In this document: piece by piece, positions 34,031 through 45,925 of the stretch
How positions within the stretch are numbered: the stretch's first letter is position 1
Layout: the number at the start of each line of letters is the position of its first letter
Source of the DNA: Sepiola atlantica
Lineage: Eukaryota; Mollusca; Cephalopoda; Sepiida; Sepiolidae
DNA length: 64,000 nt
NCBI GenBank assembly: GCA_963556195.1
Contig: OY744519.1
Span: 34,142,801 to 34,206,800, forward strand
Direction of reading: 5' to 3'
The notes under the pieces: generated by a model
What the model was told of the DNA's origin: nothing
The model's database searches: none
Seen by the model: the letters and a program-made list of their open reading frames with translations, nothing else
Made by a program: the position numbers and the translations under genes

Positions 34031-34539
34031 TTTCTGATATATAAAACAACTGTTGCATGCTGGTCTTTTAAAGGAATCAGATTTTTTTGAAGTTGAATTG
34101 AATTATTTATTGTATCGTTTGCTGATTACATTAATTGAATAGAATTGTTGAAAATTATAACATACTTGTAAAAAAGGTTAATTCAAAAAGTTACAATTGA
34201 ACGTTAATTGCCACATACAGACGATGTATCGTTTGACAATTGTTTTCACACCACAGTAAAATAATGATACTAAAATACATTTTGTTTTACTTCGGTAATA
34301 AATAATAATATATTATTTTCTATAATTTTAATAGCTAATATAATAATATATTATAATGGCAATTTATTTTTATACTTACTTTTTTATTTTACTGTATGTT
34401 ATCTGAAATATTCAGCAGAAAAATCGTTTGTCAAGACACGTTTATTGTTGTTTTCTCAAAGGAAAATAGGAAAATAGTTTTGTTTGAATTTTGCAGGCTT
34501 TTAAGCAAGTTGTTTTTGTTGTTGTTTTGTATTGATTTA

Positions 34540-34830
34540 TCACTGCTTATCAAGGCCCGGGAGTCACACGAGGATAGAAGTTAAAAGGATTGCTGGTTGG
34601 ACGATGATTGCCGTCAAATTAGGATTGGAAACAGTAGCTGTAATTAGCAGAATATCACTTAAGAGGACTTGATTTTCCAAGAGGACGGCTCGACAAGTAT
34701 TTGTTTACAATAGACTTGAAGACGACCATGTTGTAGTCGGTTGGGAAGCAGATTCATGGTATCTTGTTCCACAGATGGGATGTTCTAGGAAAAAAACTTT
34801 GTTCATAGAAGTAATTGTACAAGTAAAATT
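34540..34830 (-). mobile_element. CR1/Jockey-like LINE 3' fragment
   Basis: Nucleotide relative of the 1.3-2.0 kb copy: GCTTATCAAGGCCCGGGAG near the 3' end, then 'gaagacgaccatgttgtagt' and 'catggtatcttgttccacag' blocks. Decayed. The stretch 34.84-35.43 kb shows nothing further. Confidence 0.6.
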
Positions 34831-35439
34831 AAGAAAGCAAGATGCTAATATTTATGTTAGAAAAAAAAGTAATTGTTTATCAGATAGTGAAAATATGTTT
34901 TTTTTTAAATGACAAGCAGTTTTTTCTTTTTAGGTGTTTATTTAGAAATGTGTTCATATTACCAATATCCTGGCCAGGAACAAGTTTTTTTTTTTTTAAG
35001 AAATGATAGCTAAATACATTATTATATTGTCAACAACAAGGTACAACAATAACAAAAGAAAATTGCCTAGTCAGAAGTAAAATTTGATGTTTCAGCTTAA
35101 AAACTATTTAGATCTGACTTTTAAAATCCGACTGACTTTTGTTTATAGATAGATTTTTAAATACATGTTCTTAGTTTTTGTGTTCATCTTGTTCATTTAG
35201 AGTTGAATTTCAACTTGTCTTTAACAAATTCACACAATTTCAATGTTTTTCTTATGATAATAACCATTGTCAACTCATATGTACTAAGTTGTTTGGGAAT
35301 AATGCTGAAAGGCATTTCTGTGACTAATTAGGGACCATACATTAGGAAATTACCTCAGACAGTTTTGGTGAAATCTTTCAAGCAACTTGAGAAGACTATT
35401 AAAAATTTAAGCCCAATTATCAGATTATTAGTTTACAAA

Positions 35440-36545
35440 TTACAATTATTGAAGTGAAGCTACTGTTGCAAATCTTACAAACAATGGAAACATGTGTTGA
35501 TAAAGCATTGATTTCTGATGGGAAAAATACTGTTCAAGCAAATCAATGGCTTGATAAGTGTTATTCGGACACTGCTTCATCAGAAACAGTGGAATGGTGA
35601 GTTTATACAGACATAAAGGATGCTGAATGCTAACTTTAAATGCGGTTATACAGACATCATAACAGAAAACATAAAAAAGTTCACAAAATCGTTTTGGCCA
35701 ATCATAAATTGAAGTTGTGTGACATCTCACACAACTTCTATTTACGATTGGCCAAAACAATGAAGGTATCAGGAGGCAGTGTATTCACCATTTTGCATAA
35801 ACATTTATCAATGAGAAAGCTGTATTCAAAGTGGGTGCCATGTTTGCTACAGTCGCTCAAAAACAACAATGCATCGATGATTCAGAATGTTGTTTGCAAC
35901 TGTTTTCACGCAACAAAAAGGAATATTTTGCATCAATGTATCACAGTGGATGAAACATGGATTCAGCACTTCACTCTAAAGTCAAATAAGCAGTCAGTTG
36001 AGTGGACAGAATCAGGTGAAAGTCGTCCAAAGTGGTTAAAGACACAAATATGAGCCGGCAAGATTTTGGCCTCCATATTTGGGATGCACAAGGTATTTTG
36101 TCCATCAATTACCACGAGAAAAGAAGAACCATCAATAGCGAACATTATAGCGCATTATTGGTGTGTGTGAATGAAGAAATTCCCCCCCAAAACGACTACA
36201 AATAAAGAAGAAAAAAGTGCTCTTTCACCAAGACAATGCACCGTGTCACAAGTCGATCATAACAATGGTAAAACTACATGAATTGCATTTCGAATTGCTT
36301 CCTTACACACCCTATTCTCCAAATCTGACCCCCAGCGACTAATGGCTATTTGCATACTTCAAAAGAATGCCACAGAAAAGGTATTTGTCTCCAATGAAGA
36401 AGTGATATTAAAACTGAGGCATACGATTTGTCTTTGGCCTCAAAGCCAAAGACAAATCGTTTGACAAAAAAGGCATTAAATTTTTTGAGAAGCATTGTAA
36501 TCAGTTTCCTTCTAGGGTGATACACTATGTTGATAAATAAAATCT
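35440..36545 (+). pseudogene. mariner transposase pseudogene
   Basis: In order on the + strand: a helix-turn-helix-like GKNTVQANQWLDKCYSDTAS; KVSGGSVFTILHKHLSMRKL; ITVDETWIQHFTLKSNKQSV (first Asp of the DD34D triad); LFHQDNAPCHKS around 36220-36250 (second Asp); and YSPNLTPSD around 36312 (third Asp), followed at once by a stop. Frameshifts and stops separate these pieces. Two local palindromes (35691-35758 and 36423-36460) are inserted into the former coding sequence. Confidence 0.85.
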
Positions 36546-36713
36546 AATTTTGCCTAAACGTTGATGCTTTATCAGCTAGGCCCTGGACTTATTGAGTGAT
36601 GTGTTATATCATTATATTAGAAAAAAATATCTAATTTTGTTGGTGCTTTCCAAAAGTAAATATTTTTTGGCAGTAAATTATCAGCGTTTTTCAATTCTCT
36701 TTAAATTCTACAG

Positions 36714-36849
36714 ATCCCACAAAGTTATATTTCTTTAGCTGAAAAAATAGAAGGCATTCCAGTACGATATTGCTTTGAAGATGAATTCAAATGTCTTGTG
36801 GAATCAGTTAAAGACAATGATATCAGATCACCGGCGGACTTACAACAAG
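36714..36849 (+). CDS. LRRK1-like: Exon 9 of window: start of COR domain
   Basis: Acceptor TTCTACAG ends at 36713 and donor GTGAGC begins at 36850. The 136 nt are 45 codons (404-448) plus one base. IPQSYISLAEKI and ESVKDNDIRSPADLQQ match the LRRK1 COR opening (a PxSY-type turn, then DNDI and DLQ). It lies about 200 bp after a mariner remnant. Confidence 0.93.
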
Positions 36850-37159
36850 GTGAGCTTCTTTTTTATTGATTTATTTGTTTTAACTCTTTTGACTCACTTT
36901 CATCGGTAACCAGCCTACCGAGTTAACGTGCTAATAGGATGTGAACGATTGTTCAAAGTGTGGCACAATAAGCTTTGATGATTAATGAGCTGACTTAATA
37001 ATTAATTGAAATTGCAACCTTTTTTAGATATCGAATTTCGCCCAAGTATTGTTCTCAGAATCCAGTAAAGTTTGAGCTTACTGGCACTGTAAATTAAAAC
37101 CCCATTCTATGTTGAAATAACTTATCTGTCATGAAGTGCATTGAGGTCAACATATGTAA

Positions 37160-37840
37160 ACCTGCTAAAGCTTAACGCGTTGACAGCTTTCCTGGATCAT
37201 ACAGACTTTAAAAGGTAGAAGTCCCCGGCTTGTGCCTGAGTGAGGGGGGGTGAATAGAGAGGGATGTCTTTTGTGTGACAGCCTTTTATTTCTCTTCGTG
37301 AGAGAATACTTCAGTTTTGCAATTGCCTCCGCATGAGAGATACGCATGTCTGACTCGGACTACTGCAGCCAGACTGGTTGCGAGTAAATCATGTATCAGT
37401 GCTTGGCTGAAAAAATGGAATGTTAAAAATAAATTATATTTTTTCTAAGTTCTTGTTCAGCCATTCTTTCGGCCTGTAGACTCACCCATTTTTTTTGTCG
37501 ATGAAATCCAGACAACATTTTCTCTGACAAAGCAGCAAAATTATGCCAACAGACGCTTACCACAACACGTTCCAGATGAGTGGTATTATACACCAAAGTT
37601 CTGCAGATCTTCAAACACTGCATGGGCGTAGAACGATTGACAGAGCTGGTCAGAAAAAATCCGGCTAACCCCGTGACCACCACGTATATTGTCACGATAG
37701 TGCTTCAAACCAAGATTTGACACAGAAAGATACATCCCTGGGTCACAATAGTATCCTAAAATGTAGGATCTAATCCAAGGGGACATCTACGAAATACAGC
37801 ACAGGATGATAGCGTCACACAAGGTTTTATACTATTTTAC
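37160..37840 (-). repeat. Unrecognised, partly open on the - strand
   Basis: The - strand has overlapping open frames of 60-90 codons at 37165-37347, 37423-37695 and 37586-37786. They share no motif I recognise and have no splice context, so they are probably a decayed retroelement. Listed only because the stretch is long. Confidence 0.25.
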
Positions 37841-37928
37841 ACTAGCAGGGTTATCCGGTTTTGCCCGGGTACATGGCTAACAGAATAGAAAAGCTTTTAT
37901 TTATTTATTTATTTATTACTAATGAGTA

Positions 37929-38263
37929 TGGATTTACTCCTCTCCAGGAGTTAGGCACAAGGCCAGTTTTTATCTTACTCCCACAAGTAAGATGTGACCC
38001 AAGGTCGGGAAAGTGGGGTTTAAAAATTGCCTGGGCAGCCCCGTCGGCATTCCCCGGTAGGGGTGCCTCAGGCAGTAAGCAATAAACTTACTCCTCCCCA
38101 AAGAGGGGAGGCGAAGCCTGGGAGGGTGGACCTCCTAGAACTGCACAGGACAGACCCATAGACCGGCGTAAATCAAGCCCCGAAAGTCAAGACAATACCG
38201 ATCTATGGGGTGCAGTATCCATCGGAACAGATACTACACTTTGATCTTAGCCAAAAGGCCAAG
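37929..38263 (-). mobile_element. U2-snRNA-headed SINE, copy 3, best U2 match
   Basis: On the - strand the element starts CTTGGCCTTTTGGCTAAGAT, then CAAAGTGTAGTATCTGTTC, matching U2 snRNA nucleotides of about 8-45 with one extra A. The body is as in the other copies and ends GGAGAGGAGTAAAT. Flanked by TACTCA on both sides (as TGAGTA at 37923-37928 and 38264-38269 on +), a short possible target duplication. Confidence 0.85.
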
Positions 38264-38769
38264 TGAGTAGCCAGCCTAAAAGACACTCAAAAATAAAGGT
38301 GAATGAAATGGATAGATTGACAGTGAATGATGATGAATATTATGAGAGGATTGAAAATAATGAATGGAATGAGTAAAATTTGATAACTTATGAGGATGAT
38401 TTATATAAATATGTTAGACTCTTATTCTGGTAATTGAGCACTCTGGTCAACCTTTAATGAAAATTGACGACTACGAAATACGCCCTCTGGTTGGGAACAG
38501 TTGATGCACAGCCAGAAAAACCTTCCGGATTTTAGTGTTTTATGACAACTCATTCCGTGTGTGTGATAAACATTAGTCAAGAATGTGTTTAAACTAAAAC
38601 GTTAACTGTTTTTGTTCAAATCCATTGATAAATAAAAACACAGCTGATAATTAAGGATTTTTTTTTTTCAGACTAGCCATAGTGACAAAATATGAAAAAT
38701 GAAGCGGAAAATATTGTGAAAGAAAAACAAAGGCATAAAAAAACACTAATTCGTAGCAGTCATTAACAT

Positions 38770-40645
38770 TAACAGAGAGCAGCCCTAGTGAGGTTGTTTG
38801 ATCACACGATAGCCAATCAGAATCTTTCGAATGGACCTTTTAAGAACTCCATCGGGAGATCTTTATAGATTTGCAGAGAAGTCAGAGAGCTTCCAGGCAG
38901 CCACAAAGAATGACGTTGACACTCTCTTCTGCCCCTGTCGACTAGACACACTGAGCAAGGCTATCTTCACTTGAAGATATACTGCTCCAAGAAAAGACTT
39001 TCGGCAGCCGATATTTATTATTATTTAATTCCTTTCTTCACTTCTGGCAACCTACACTCAACTGTGTAGGTCACATAAATAAATATCTATCGTGTGTTGT
39101 TTATAAAAGGGCCTTGTTTTCCTTTCTTTGGCGATCCTTTTGTTACAGATTATTATAGGACATAGTCTTACAGTTATTATAGGAGATAGTCTTACAGTTA
39201 TTATAGGAGATAGTCTTACAGTTTATGTTAAGATTAGCTCCTATAAATTAACTAACTCAGAATGGTGAATATTTGGTTTATAATACGTTTGCATGTCAGA
39301 ATCTCGCGTAGTATAACAGCTCCTTTGTTGATCCAGCGAACGGCATTGCTTGCTAACGGGACGATATGTCGTTTCTCGATCCGGCGACGTCGAGTGGTCT
39401 TGCCAGTCGGTCCCGGCTTCAATCTCTCCCTTTCGGCTGACACAGCAGTAAACCCAATTCGGGAATTATATTTCCCTTTCTTCTTGCTGTCTCTTCTCTT
39501 TCTGCTTTCAATGTCTGCACCCTAGCTGCTATTGTTAGCAGCTGACCCGTCGCCGCCACCACTCTCTGCAGATGCTTTGTCGTTGTCACAATTTCGTGCC
39601 GGCAGTTTCTTTCTGTAACTGAAATCAATCAACAAAATATAACAAGCCTTCTCTTTTAGTTCCGAGCCATTTATTTACATTTATTAGCTTGTCGACATCG
39701 AAGCAAGTTCGTTGAAACAGAGAGAGAGAAGCTTACGCTAGTTAATTAACTAATTATTTAATCACTTGCAAGGGAAGGAGGAGGGGACATCGTCTGGCTC
39801 TCATTTTTTGGGGATCTGAATTCCCCTATCTTATTTAATCGCTACATGGCTAAGGCGACTTGACTAGTCGGCTTCCCGTCAAGAACTGAAATCCCACTGC
39901 AGTTTTCTCACCGGGAAAACTGTGACGTCACGAAATCTCGTGATCAACGCACAGGTGCGACCCAACCCTTGATCCGAGGTCTCATCAACTGTCACCACGA
40001 ATCGTGAGAAAACATTGCACCAAAATTGCACGAGATGACTCCGTTACAAATCGCGCAAGTTAAGCGATCTCTCTATACGTCCATCATCACATGCGTCCCA
40101 TTATATAACAAGAATCAAGAGCAGTTTTGCAAGCACTACTAGAGAGATCCAAAGATCGTCAGCTGGAATGTGGTGCTATAGAAGTTTATCTTGACATACT
40201 GTAAGACCAACTCCTATAATAATTTCTAACAAAAGGGTCACCAAAAAAAGGAAAACAAGGCCATTTCTATAACCAACAAATGATATATTTATTTAAGTGA
40301 CCTTCACTGTTGGGTGTAGGTTGCCAGAAGTTTTAAACAGTGAAGAAAGGAATAGTAATAATAAAAGTATTTCCTTAGAGTAGCATATCGTTAAGTGAAG
40401 ATAACCTTGCTCAGTGTCTAGGTGGCAGAGGCAGAAGAAAGTGTCAACATCTTTCTTCATAGGTGTCTGGAAGCTCTCTCTAAAAGTCTGGATGTAGTCT
40501 TTCAAAGATCCGGTCGAAATTACTACCCCAGGAATCTGATTAGTCATTTTGTGACCAAACAACCTCACTAGGGCTACTCTCCGCAAGAGGAAAGAAATGT
40601 CAATGTTTATGACTGTTACAATGCGACCAAACATGTCACAACATT
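38770..40645. mobile_element. 1.9-kb element with long inverted terminal arms
   Basis: The left arm (38770-39205) and right arm (40196-40645) are inverted copies of about 440 bp at roughly 80 percent by eye: AGCCCTAGTGAGGTTGTTTG versus its complement at 40550, and GGCCTTGTTTTCCTTTCTTT versus its complement at 40246. Each arm has a TATAAAA-like and an AATAAATAT signal and ends TTTGG(C/T)GA(T/C)CC, as retroelement terminal repeats do. The interior holds - strand open frames (39252-39628) rich in Arg and Thr that I do not recognise. Could be two LTRs in inverted orientation or a foldback transposon. Confidence 0.6.
39140..39225. repeat. 24-bp tandem repeat, three copies
   Basis: TTATTATAGGAGATAGTCTT followed by ACAG, repeated three times at the inner end of the left arm. 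The motif resembles the start of the 72-bp satellite unit (TATTAGGAGTTGGTCTTA). Confidence 0.85.
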
Positions 40646-41560
40646 CGGTATTGGAAGAAACATCAAAGGTAGAATTTGGTCAAGGGCCTTAGAAAGTTTG
40701 CCTGATATATCAATGCTGATGGATGTTTTGAACCAGAAACACCTCACAGGTCAGAAGAAGAAAAACTGCCGTTTACAGCTGGACAAATTTAGTTAAAGTT
40801 TTATTTTTCCCCTCTACACCTAATTTAAGCAACAGCAAAAGATGTATACACACACTGTTTCTGACCAGAGGGAGTATAAATTAATAAGTCTTGAGCTATT
40901 TCTGTACAAGCTATGAATATTTTGTGAAATGATTTTGAAAAGGGAACAATAATTATTAATGATTCTCAGATTTTATTTATCTTTGTCGGGTCTGGTGTTT
41001 CCTAATATGTAGAGTTTCAGATCATGTGACGATGAGGCGGTCAACCATTGGTTGATGAGCCACATGATCGCGGATATAAAATATGTGACTCAGAAGTTCA
41101 TTTCCTCTTTTCCCCTTTTTTTGGTCTCACCACTGTGGTAACTACATGTTTGTCTGTCAATCTTCTCTCTTTCCTGCTGTATTTCGTCTAACTGCCGAAA
41201 AGACAACATGCGATCAGTCTCCTCTCTATCCAAACCAGTTTTTTTTTTTAGATTAGATATCTATAAATGTTTGATAAGTCTACTTTTCATATATTCACGT
41301 ATCAGGAAACTTTGACATGTGGTCATATTTAGTGCATTACTTTTAAACACAAATAAATCTTGTTTTATATATATATATATATATCCAACTTATCCATCTG
41401 TATTTCTCCTCTGATGATAAGATTTCGATCTTTGAAAAGCCTTGGCTTAAGGAAAGAATAATAAACACTAGTTTATTACTGAATGCACCTTGCATTGAAC
41501 AATTGAAATTTGAAATAAATTTGGACAATCGTCGCATATTTATCACTCTTTTTTCTTCTA

Positions 41561-41561
<1 letters not shown>

Positions 41562-41622
<61 letters not shown>

Positions 41623-42180
41623 CAAATTTGTATGTATGTGTGTCATGGCATCACAGTTAAACGGTTGATCCAAGAGCCTAACTAACTGTAGATTTGGAAT
41701 CAGCACCTTCGATCTGATGTCATTATTGATGTCAGAAGTTCTTGAACCTTTTTTAAAACTAATTATTCAAAATTAAAACTGTGTAAAAATAGCATTAGAA
41801 ACAAATGTTCCGACATTTTTAGCATTCCTTTTTAGCCGACCAAACTTTTCATGTAAAAAAATTGTCTGTATTTGACATATTGTTTACTTTGAAGAGAAAT
41901 TATTTATTTTTTATAAAAAATGGATAATAAATATTTGATAAATGTTTACTAATATATTTTTACTTTCATAAGAATTGTTTATTTTATGCTTATTTATTTA
42001 TTTTAGACAAACATTGTAGATCTATGCAGATAGATTAAAAATCCCTATGCTGAATTTATTTAGGTAGATTAAAAAGACAAAATATTTTCGTTAGATCAAT
42101 GGCCTTGCAGATAAAGTGCTCGCCTTCAGTTTCAATATTTTATGCCATTGTGGGTTCGAATCTCACACTAGAAAATCGTT
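41562..42180 (+). repeat. Interspersed repeat R, copy 1, starting in a (TC)n(TA)n tract and ending in a tRNA-like sequence
   Basis: After TC and TA runs (41562-41617) come CATCACAGTTAAACGGTTGA and AGATTTGGAATCAGCACCTT. The end (about 42090-42175) has TGGCCTTGCAGATAAAG and GGGTTCGAATCTCAC, a tRNA-like A/B-box pair. The copy at 54.63-55.79 kb has the same order but is interrupted. Confidence 0.65.
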
Positions 42181-42354
42181 TTTTTTTTCTTACTATAGCG
42201 TTCCGGTTATTTCCTAGCCGATATCAATCATCTTCATAAATCTGAATAATTTTTTTTTAAATGGATGAAAAATATTTAATAGATGGTTTTAAATTATAAT
42301 CTTGGCTATAAAATTCAATAAAAGTTGAGAAATCCGGCATAGGCGGGTAAATAC

Positions 42355-42655
42355 CACCGACAAACTCGACAATCAGCAAAATACCACCCCTTCATTGTAG
42401 AGGTCCCCAGATGCCGGAAGGCTTTCTACCCTAATAGCTTCTTTCTTCGAACTGCTAGCCTTTGGGAATTCCCTCCCTGCTCCCTTTTTTCCCCTGACTG
42501 TACCAATATGCAGAAATTTAAATGTAATGTGAACAAACATCTTGCTGCACAACTCCCCACTCAGGATGCCCCTATAAATCTGGTCCTTAATTTACAGTAC
42601 CCCTTACGTCTCAGTTCAATTTGTTTTGTTTGGGGTGAACATAAGTAAAACAAAA
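42355..42655 (+). mobile_element. CR1/Jockey-like LINE 3' end, subfamily B
   Basis: Matches 25.75-26.00 kb closely at nucleotide level (AGGTCCCCAGATGCCGGAAG, CAGAAATTTAAATGTAATGT, CCTTACGTCTCAGT). It ends in an A-rich stretch 120 bp before exon 10. Confidence 0.75.
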
Positions 42656-42778
42656 CCATTAAAAATACTTCCGCTAGTATTTTAAAAGCAAGGTTTTTAG
42701 TTCTCTTTTGTTTATGTGTCAGAACGAATATGAAACTCCTTATATATTTCATTATTTTTTCTTTCATTTTTCTTCTAG

Positions 42779-42900
42779 CTTCGATATTCCTCCATGAAAT
42801 TGGAGTTCTCCTTTATCTTCCGGAGTTTGACAACACTTCTTTGTATTTCTTCTATCCTGGTTGGCTATTCGGTTTGCTGGGAAAGATTTTCACAGATGAG
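42779..42900 (+). CDS. LRRK1-like: Exon 10 of window: COR domain
   Basis: Acceptor TTCTTCTAG ends at 42778 and donor GTAAGA begins at 42901. The 122 nt complete codon 449 and give residues 450-489. IFLHEIGVLLYLPEF and LYFFYPGWLFGLLGKIF match the conserved COR segment in which human LRRK proteins read FLxExGxLLHF and LYFxxPxWL. End phase 0. Confidence 0.94.
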
Positions 42901-43204
42901 GTAAGACAGGTTTGATTTTCAACAACAAACTATTTTTTTTTACAGGGTGGGGGAGGTGCACAATGTAGCTATGTGTAACGAGACAATCTATATGGCTGTC
43001 TATCAATCTGTCTTTTTCTCTCTTGTGCACACTCAAGTCACTTTGAAGTGTTGGTTTTCCTTTCTGATTAATCAACCTTCTTATAAAAACAAACATCGGT
43101 CTGTGAATGATTGAATCCACAGACAATCAAAAGCCTGAGTGTAGAAGTTTATACACATCTCGATAAGTAAAAACGTAATACTAACCTTACTGAGCATGTG
43201 TGTT

Positions 43205-43515
43205 AATTAGGCCAAAACTTGAATTCCCTGGTGCTACCAGATCAGGCTGTCTGAAGATACTGGCTTCCTGGCTTAAAATGCACCAAACATTGATGTTATT
43301 ATATTTTCCTTTCCCTTTGCTGAACACAATCATGTTCTGCAAAAAGAAAGACAACATTTTTCTCTACAAAACAACCAAACAAAACACTATGAATAAGTAT
43401 TTAAAAATACAAAGAACTTGAAGCATAAAAACTTTTACCAAATGACCAGATTTGGCATTAACTAACCCGAAAAGGGTTGATATGCCGTAAAACAAAACAA
43501 CCAAACCAACCCAAA
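43205..43515 (+). repeat. Interspersed repeat family D
   Basis: CTGGTGCTACCAGATCAGGC near 43230 through 'aaacaaaacaaccaaaccaa' near 43490. Same order as the 29.9-kb copy. Confidence 0.7.
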
Positions 43516-43809
43516 CTTGAATTCTATGAAACTTCTACCTTTAAATAATTTGAATACTTGTATTCTTTATAAATATATTATTTATTGAATAAATTTTTAA
43601 AAGTTTTATTAAAATTTAATAATTTTATGACTTTTGGTGATTAAAAAAAATGAACATTGTTTTGTTTACAAGGAGTAGTTTCCTAGTGTGTATGTGTGTG
43701 GGCGGGGGGGGTCCCATAGATTGGGGGTGGGTCCTATAATTGAAATAATGGGGTGAGATAAAAGGGTATCCATCTATTTTATGATTGAAGTGTGGTTGTG
43801 ATAGTAGTA

Positions 43810-44460
43810 TGAACGTGTCTGTGTGCATTCACTACACAGGCCGTGATCGTCTCGCTCGTTGTCCCGGTTCAAAATTACAACTCGATTCCAACGCTGGTCA
43901 CAGTGTCAATTGAATGGTCTCAGTCAGTGGTACAACAGAGAAATTCTCCTTTCAAATAAAACCACAACTCCAGTTTAAAACAAGTAACAGGTTTATTTGT
44001 TGGAGGTTACAATGGTACTCGTTTTTTCCTTTGAACAACAGACTTGCCAAATGAGAGATTTTTGCCTAACCAAAACACAAGTCCCAGGATCCATCTTGCT
44101 TGGAGAGACACACAAGTCCAACTCTGTCAGACCCCAGAAAAACAAACTGACTGTCTCATGCTCAGATGGCCGGCTGTAACTGGCCTCCCCTTCTCATCTC
44201 CTGGAATATATGCACCTTTGACCGGAAATCCTAAGCATCCGGTCTTGATCTCAGCCATACCCATCCGACCACCCAGAAGGACCACTCAGATAATTGTTAG
44301 CCTTATCTATGAACATCTAAGACTCAATCCCTAGGGGGTCTCAGCTATCATTCTTGGCAAAACTCAAGTGGTTCATAACCACAGCAGGAAACATCTGTTT
44401 AATGAGACACTTTCATTTTTATCAAAGAGAAATCAGACTCTGGGTGGCCAAACTCAAAAT
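43810..44460 (-). repeat. LTR-like repeat F, copy 2
   Basis: Same order and orientation as 16.93-17.54 kb: 'cgtctcgctcgttgtc', 'aacaggtttatttgttgg', 'gacttgccaaatgagag', 'tttgaccggaaatcctaa', 'tttaatgagacactt'. The - strand AATAAACCTGTTACTTG is the likely poly(A) signal. From 44.46 to 45.49 kb there is a G run at 44615 and nothing else supported. Confidence 0.55.
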
Positions 44461-45494
44461 CAGGGCATTAGGGCATGTTTACAGTAGGTCCATCTGACTC
44501 ATAAATGATATGTAGAAAACAACAAACGACATATAAGGTTAACAGAAAACATCTTTTATTTTGGTAGTGCTGAAAAGGAATTAAAAACGGCTAAGAGTTT
44601 GTTTTTACAAAGGGGGGGGGGGCGTCACACATCTTTGTAGATTTCATCCCATCATGGGTGAATTGGAAAAGCTATCTACAGCATGTCCGGTTCGTACGAC
44701 TCTCAAAACTCTAACTGATTAAAAAGCGGGAAAGAACAACTTGTGTAGGCGCCAGAAGCAGGCCAACAAATTGTATTCTTACACCAAGACATCTGATTGG
44801 CCGATGGGTCAGTTAACCAGTGGTAAACCTGTCTATTTACATAAAGAGAAAATAGTACATCAAAATATGTGACTGTTACAGGTTTGATATCAGGACTGGG
44901 TATAATTATGAAAAATGAAGTTGCAATTTATAGATATGGTCGAGATTAATGTTTAATTTCAACAAGTCCTTCAAATGCAAAGATTATTTTTTAATTCACA
45001 ACTAAAAAATATTTCTTGTGATGTTTGCTGTTTTTGTACAATCACACCACCACGGAAAAAAGTGACATATAAGAAATAGAGATACAAAAGAAAGCAGACA
45101 CCTCTGGTGGAGTAGGAAGACAGACTGGTGAGAACGGACAGACAAAGCTAAATATGGAGAGAAAAAAGGGGTAGACAAACAAAAGGATAAATACACAGAG
45201 AAAAGGTAAATTTCCTTCCAAATATTAGTTTTATCGGAGGAGTCGGGGTATTTTTTTTTCTTTGTCTTGTCTTGGGACATTCAACAATTGATGGTAAAAC
45301 TATGTTTTATTTAATAGATGATTATATATGTGGCTTGCCAAACCTGAACATAGTCGATGGTACTCCACTAACTGAAGCAGTTGTTATGCCTTCCCATTGT
45401 CAAATATATATGATCATCTACAAAGCCATGTTGTTTGCAGAAACCAGATCATCAGTTGGTCAATGAGTGCAACTAGAACTACTGCTACCTATGA

Positions 45495-45925
45495 AATACT
45501 GGTGCTACCAGATCATGCTGTCTGAAGATATCGGTTTCCTGACCCCAAATTGCACCAAACATTGATGTTTTATTGTTTTTTTTCTTTAGAAAATTCAATC
45601 ATGTTTTGCAAAACCAAAAACAAAAAACAACAATTTTCTTTCCCTCCTTTCCCTCCCCCTTCCCCTTGTTCCCTTTCTCCCCTTCCTCCCTTCCCTAAAA
45701 CTTTTACCAAAATGACCTATTCAGCATAAAATAACCTGAAAAGTGTTGATATGCCGTAAAACAAAACAACCAAACCAAATACCGAGAATAAACATTTGAA
45801 GATATAAAGAACTTGAAGCATAAAAACTTTTACCAAAATGACCGGATTCAGCATAAAATGACCCGAACAACATTGATATGCCATAAAACAAAACAACTAA
45901 ACCAAACCAAACCAACTCAAATCCA
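45495..45925 (+). repeat. Interspersed repeat family D, one full and one partial copy in tandem
   Basis: The full copy begins CTGGTGCTACCAGATCATGC. The AACATTTGAAGATATAAAGA block then follows, and the 'aaaacttttaccaaaatgac' and 'atatgccgtaaaacaaaaca' blocks each occur twice (about 45700-45770 and 45830-45900). Confidence 0.7.
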
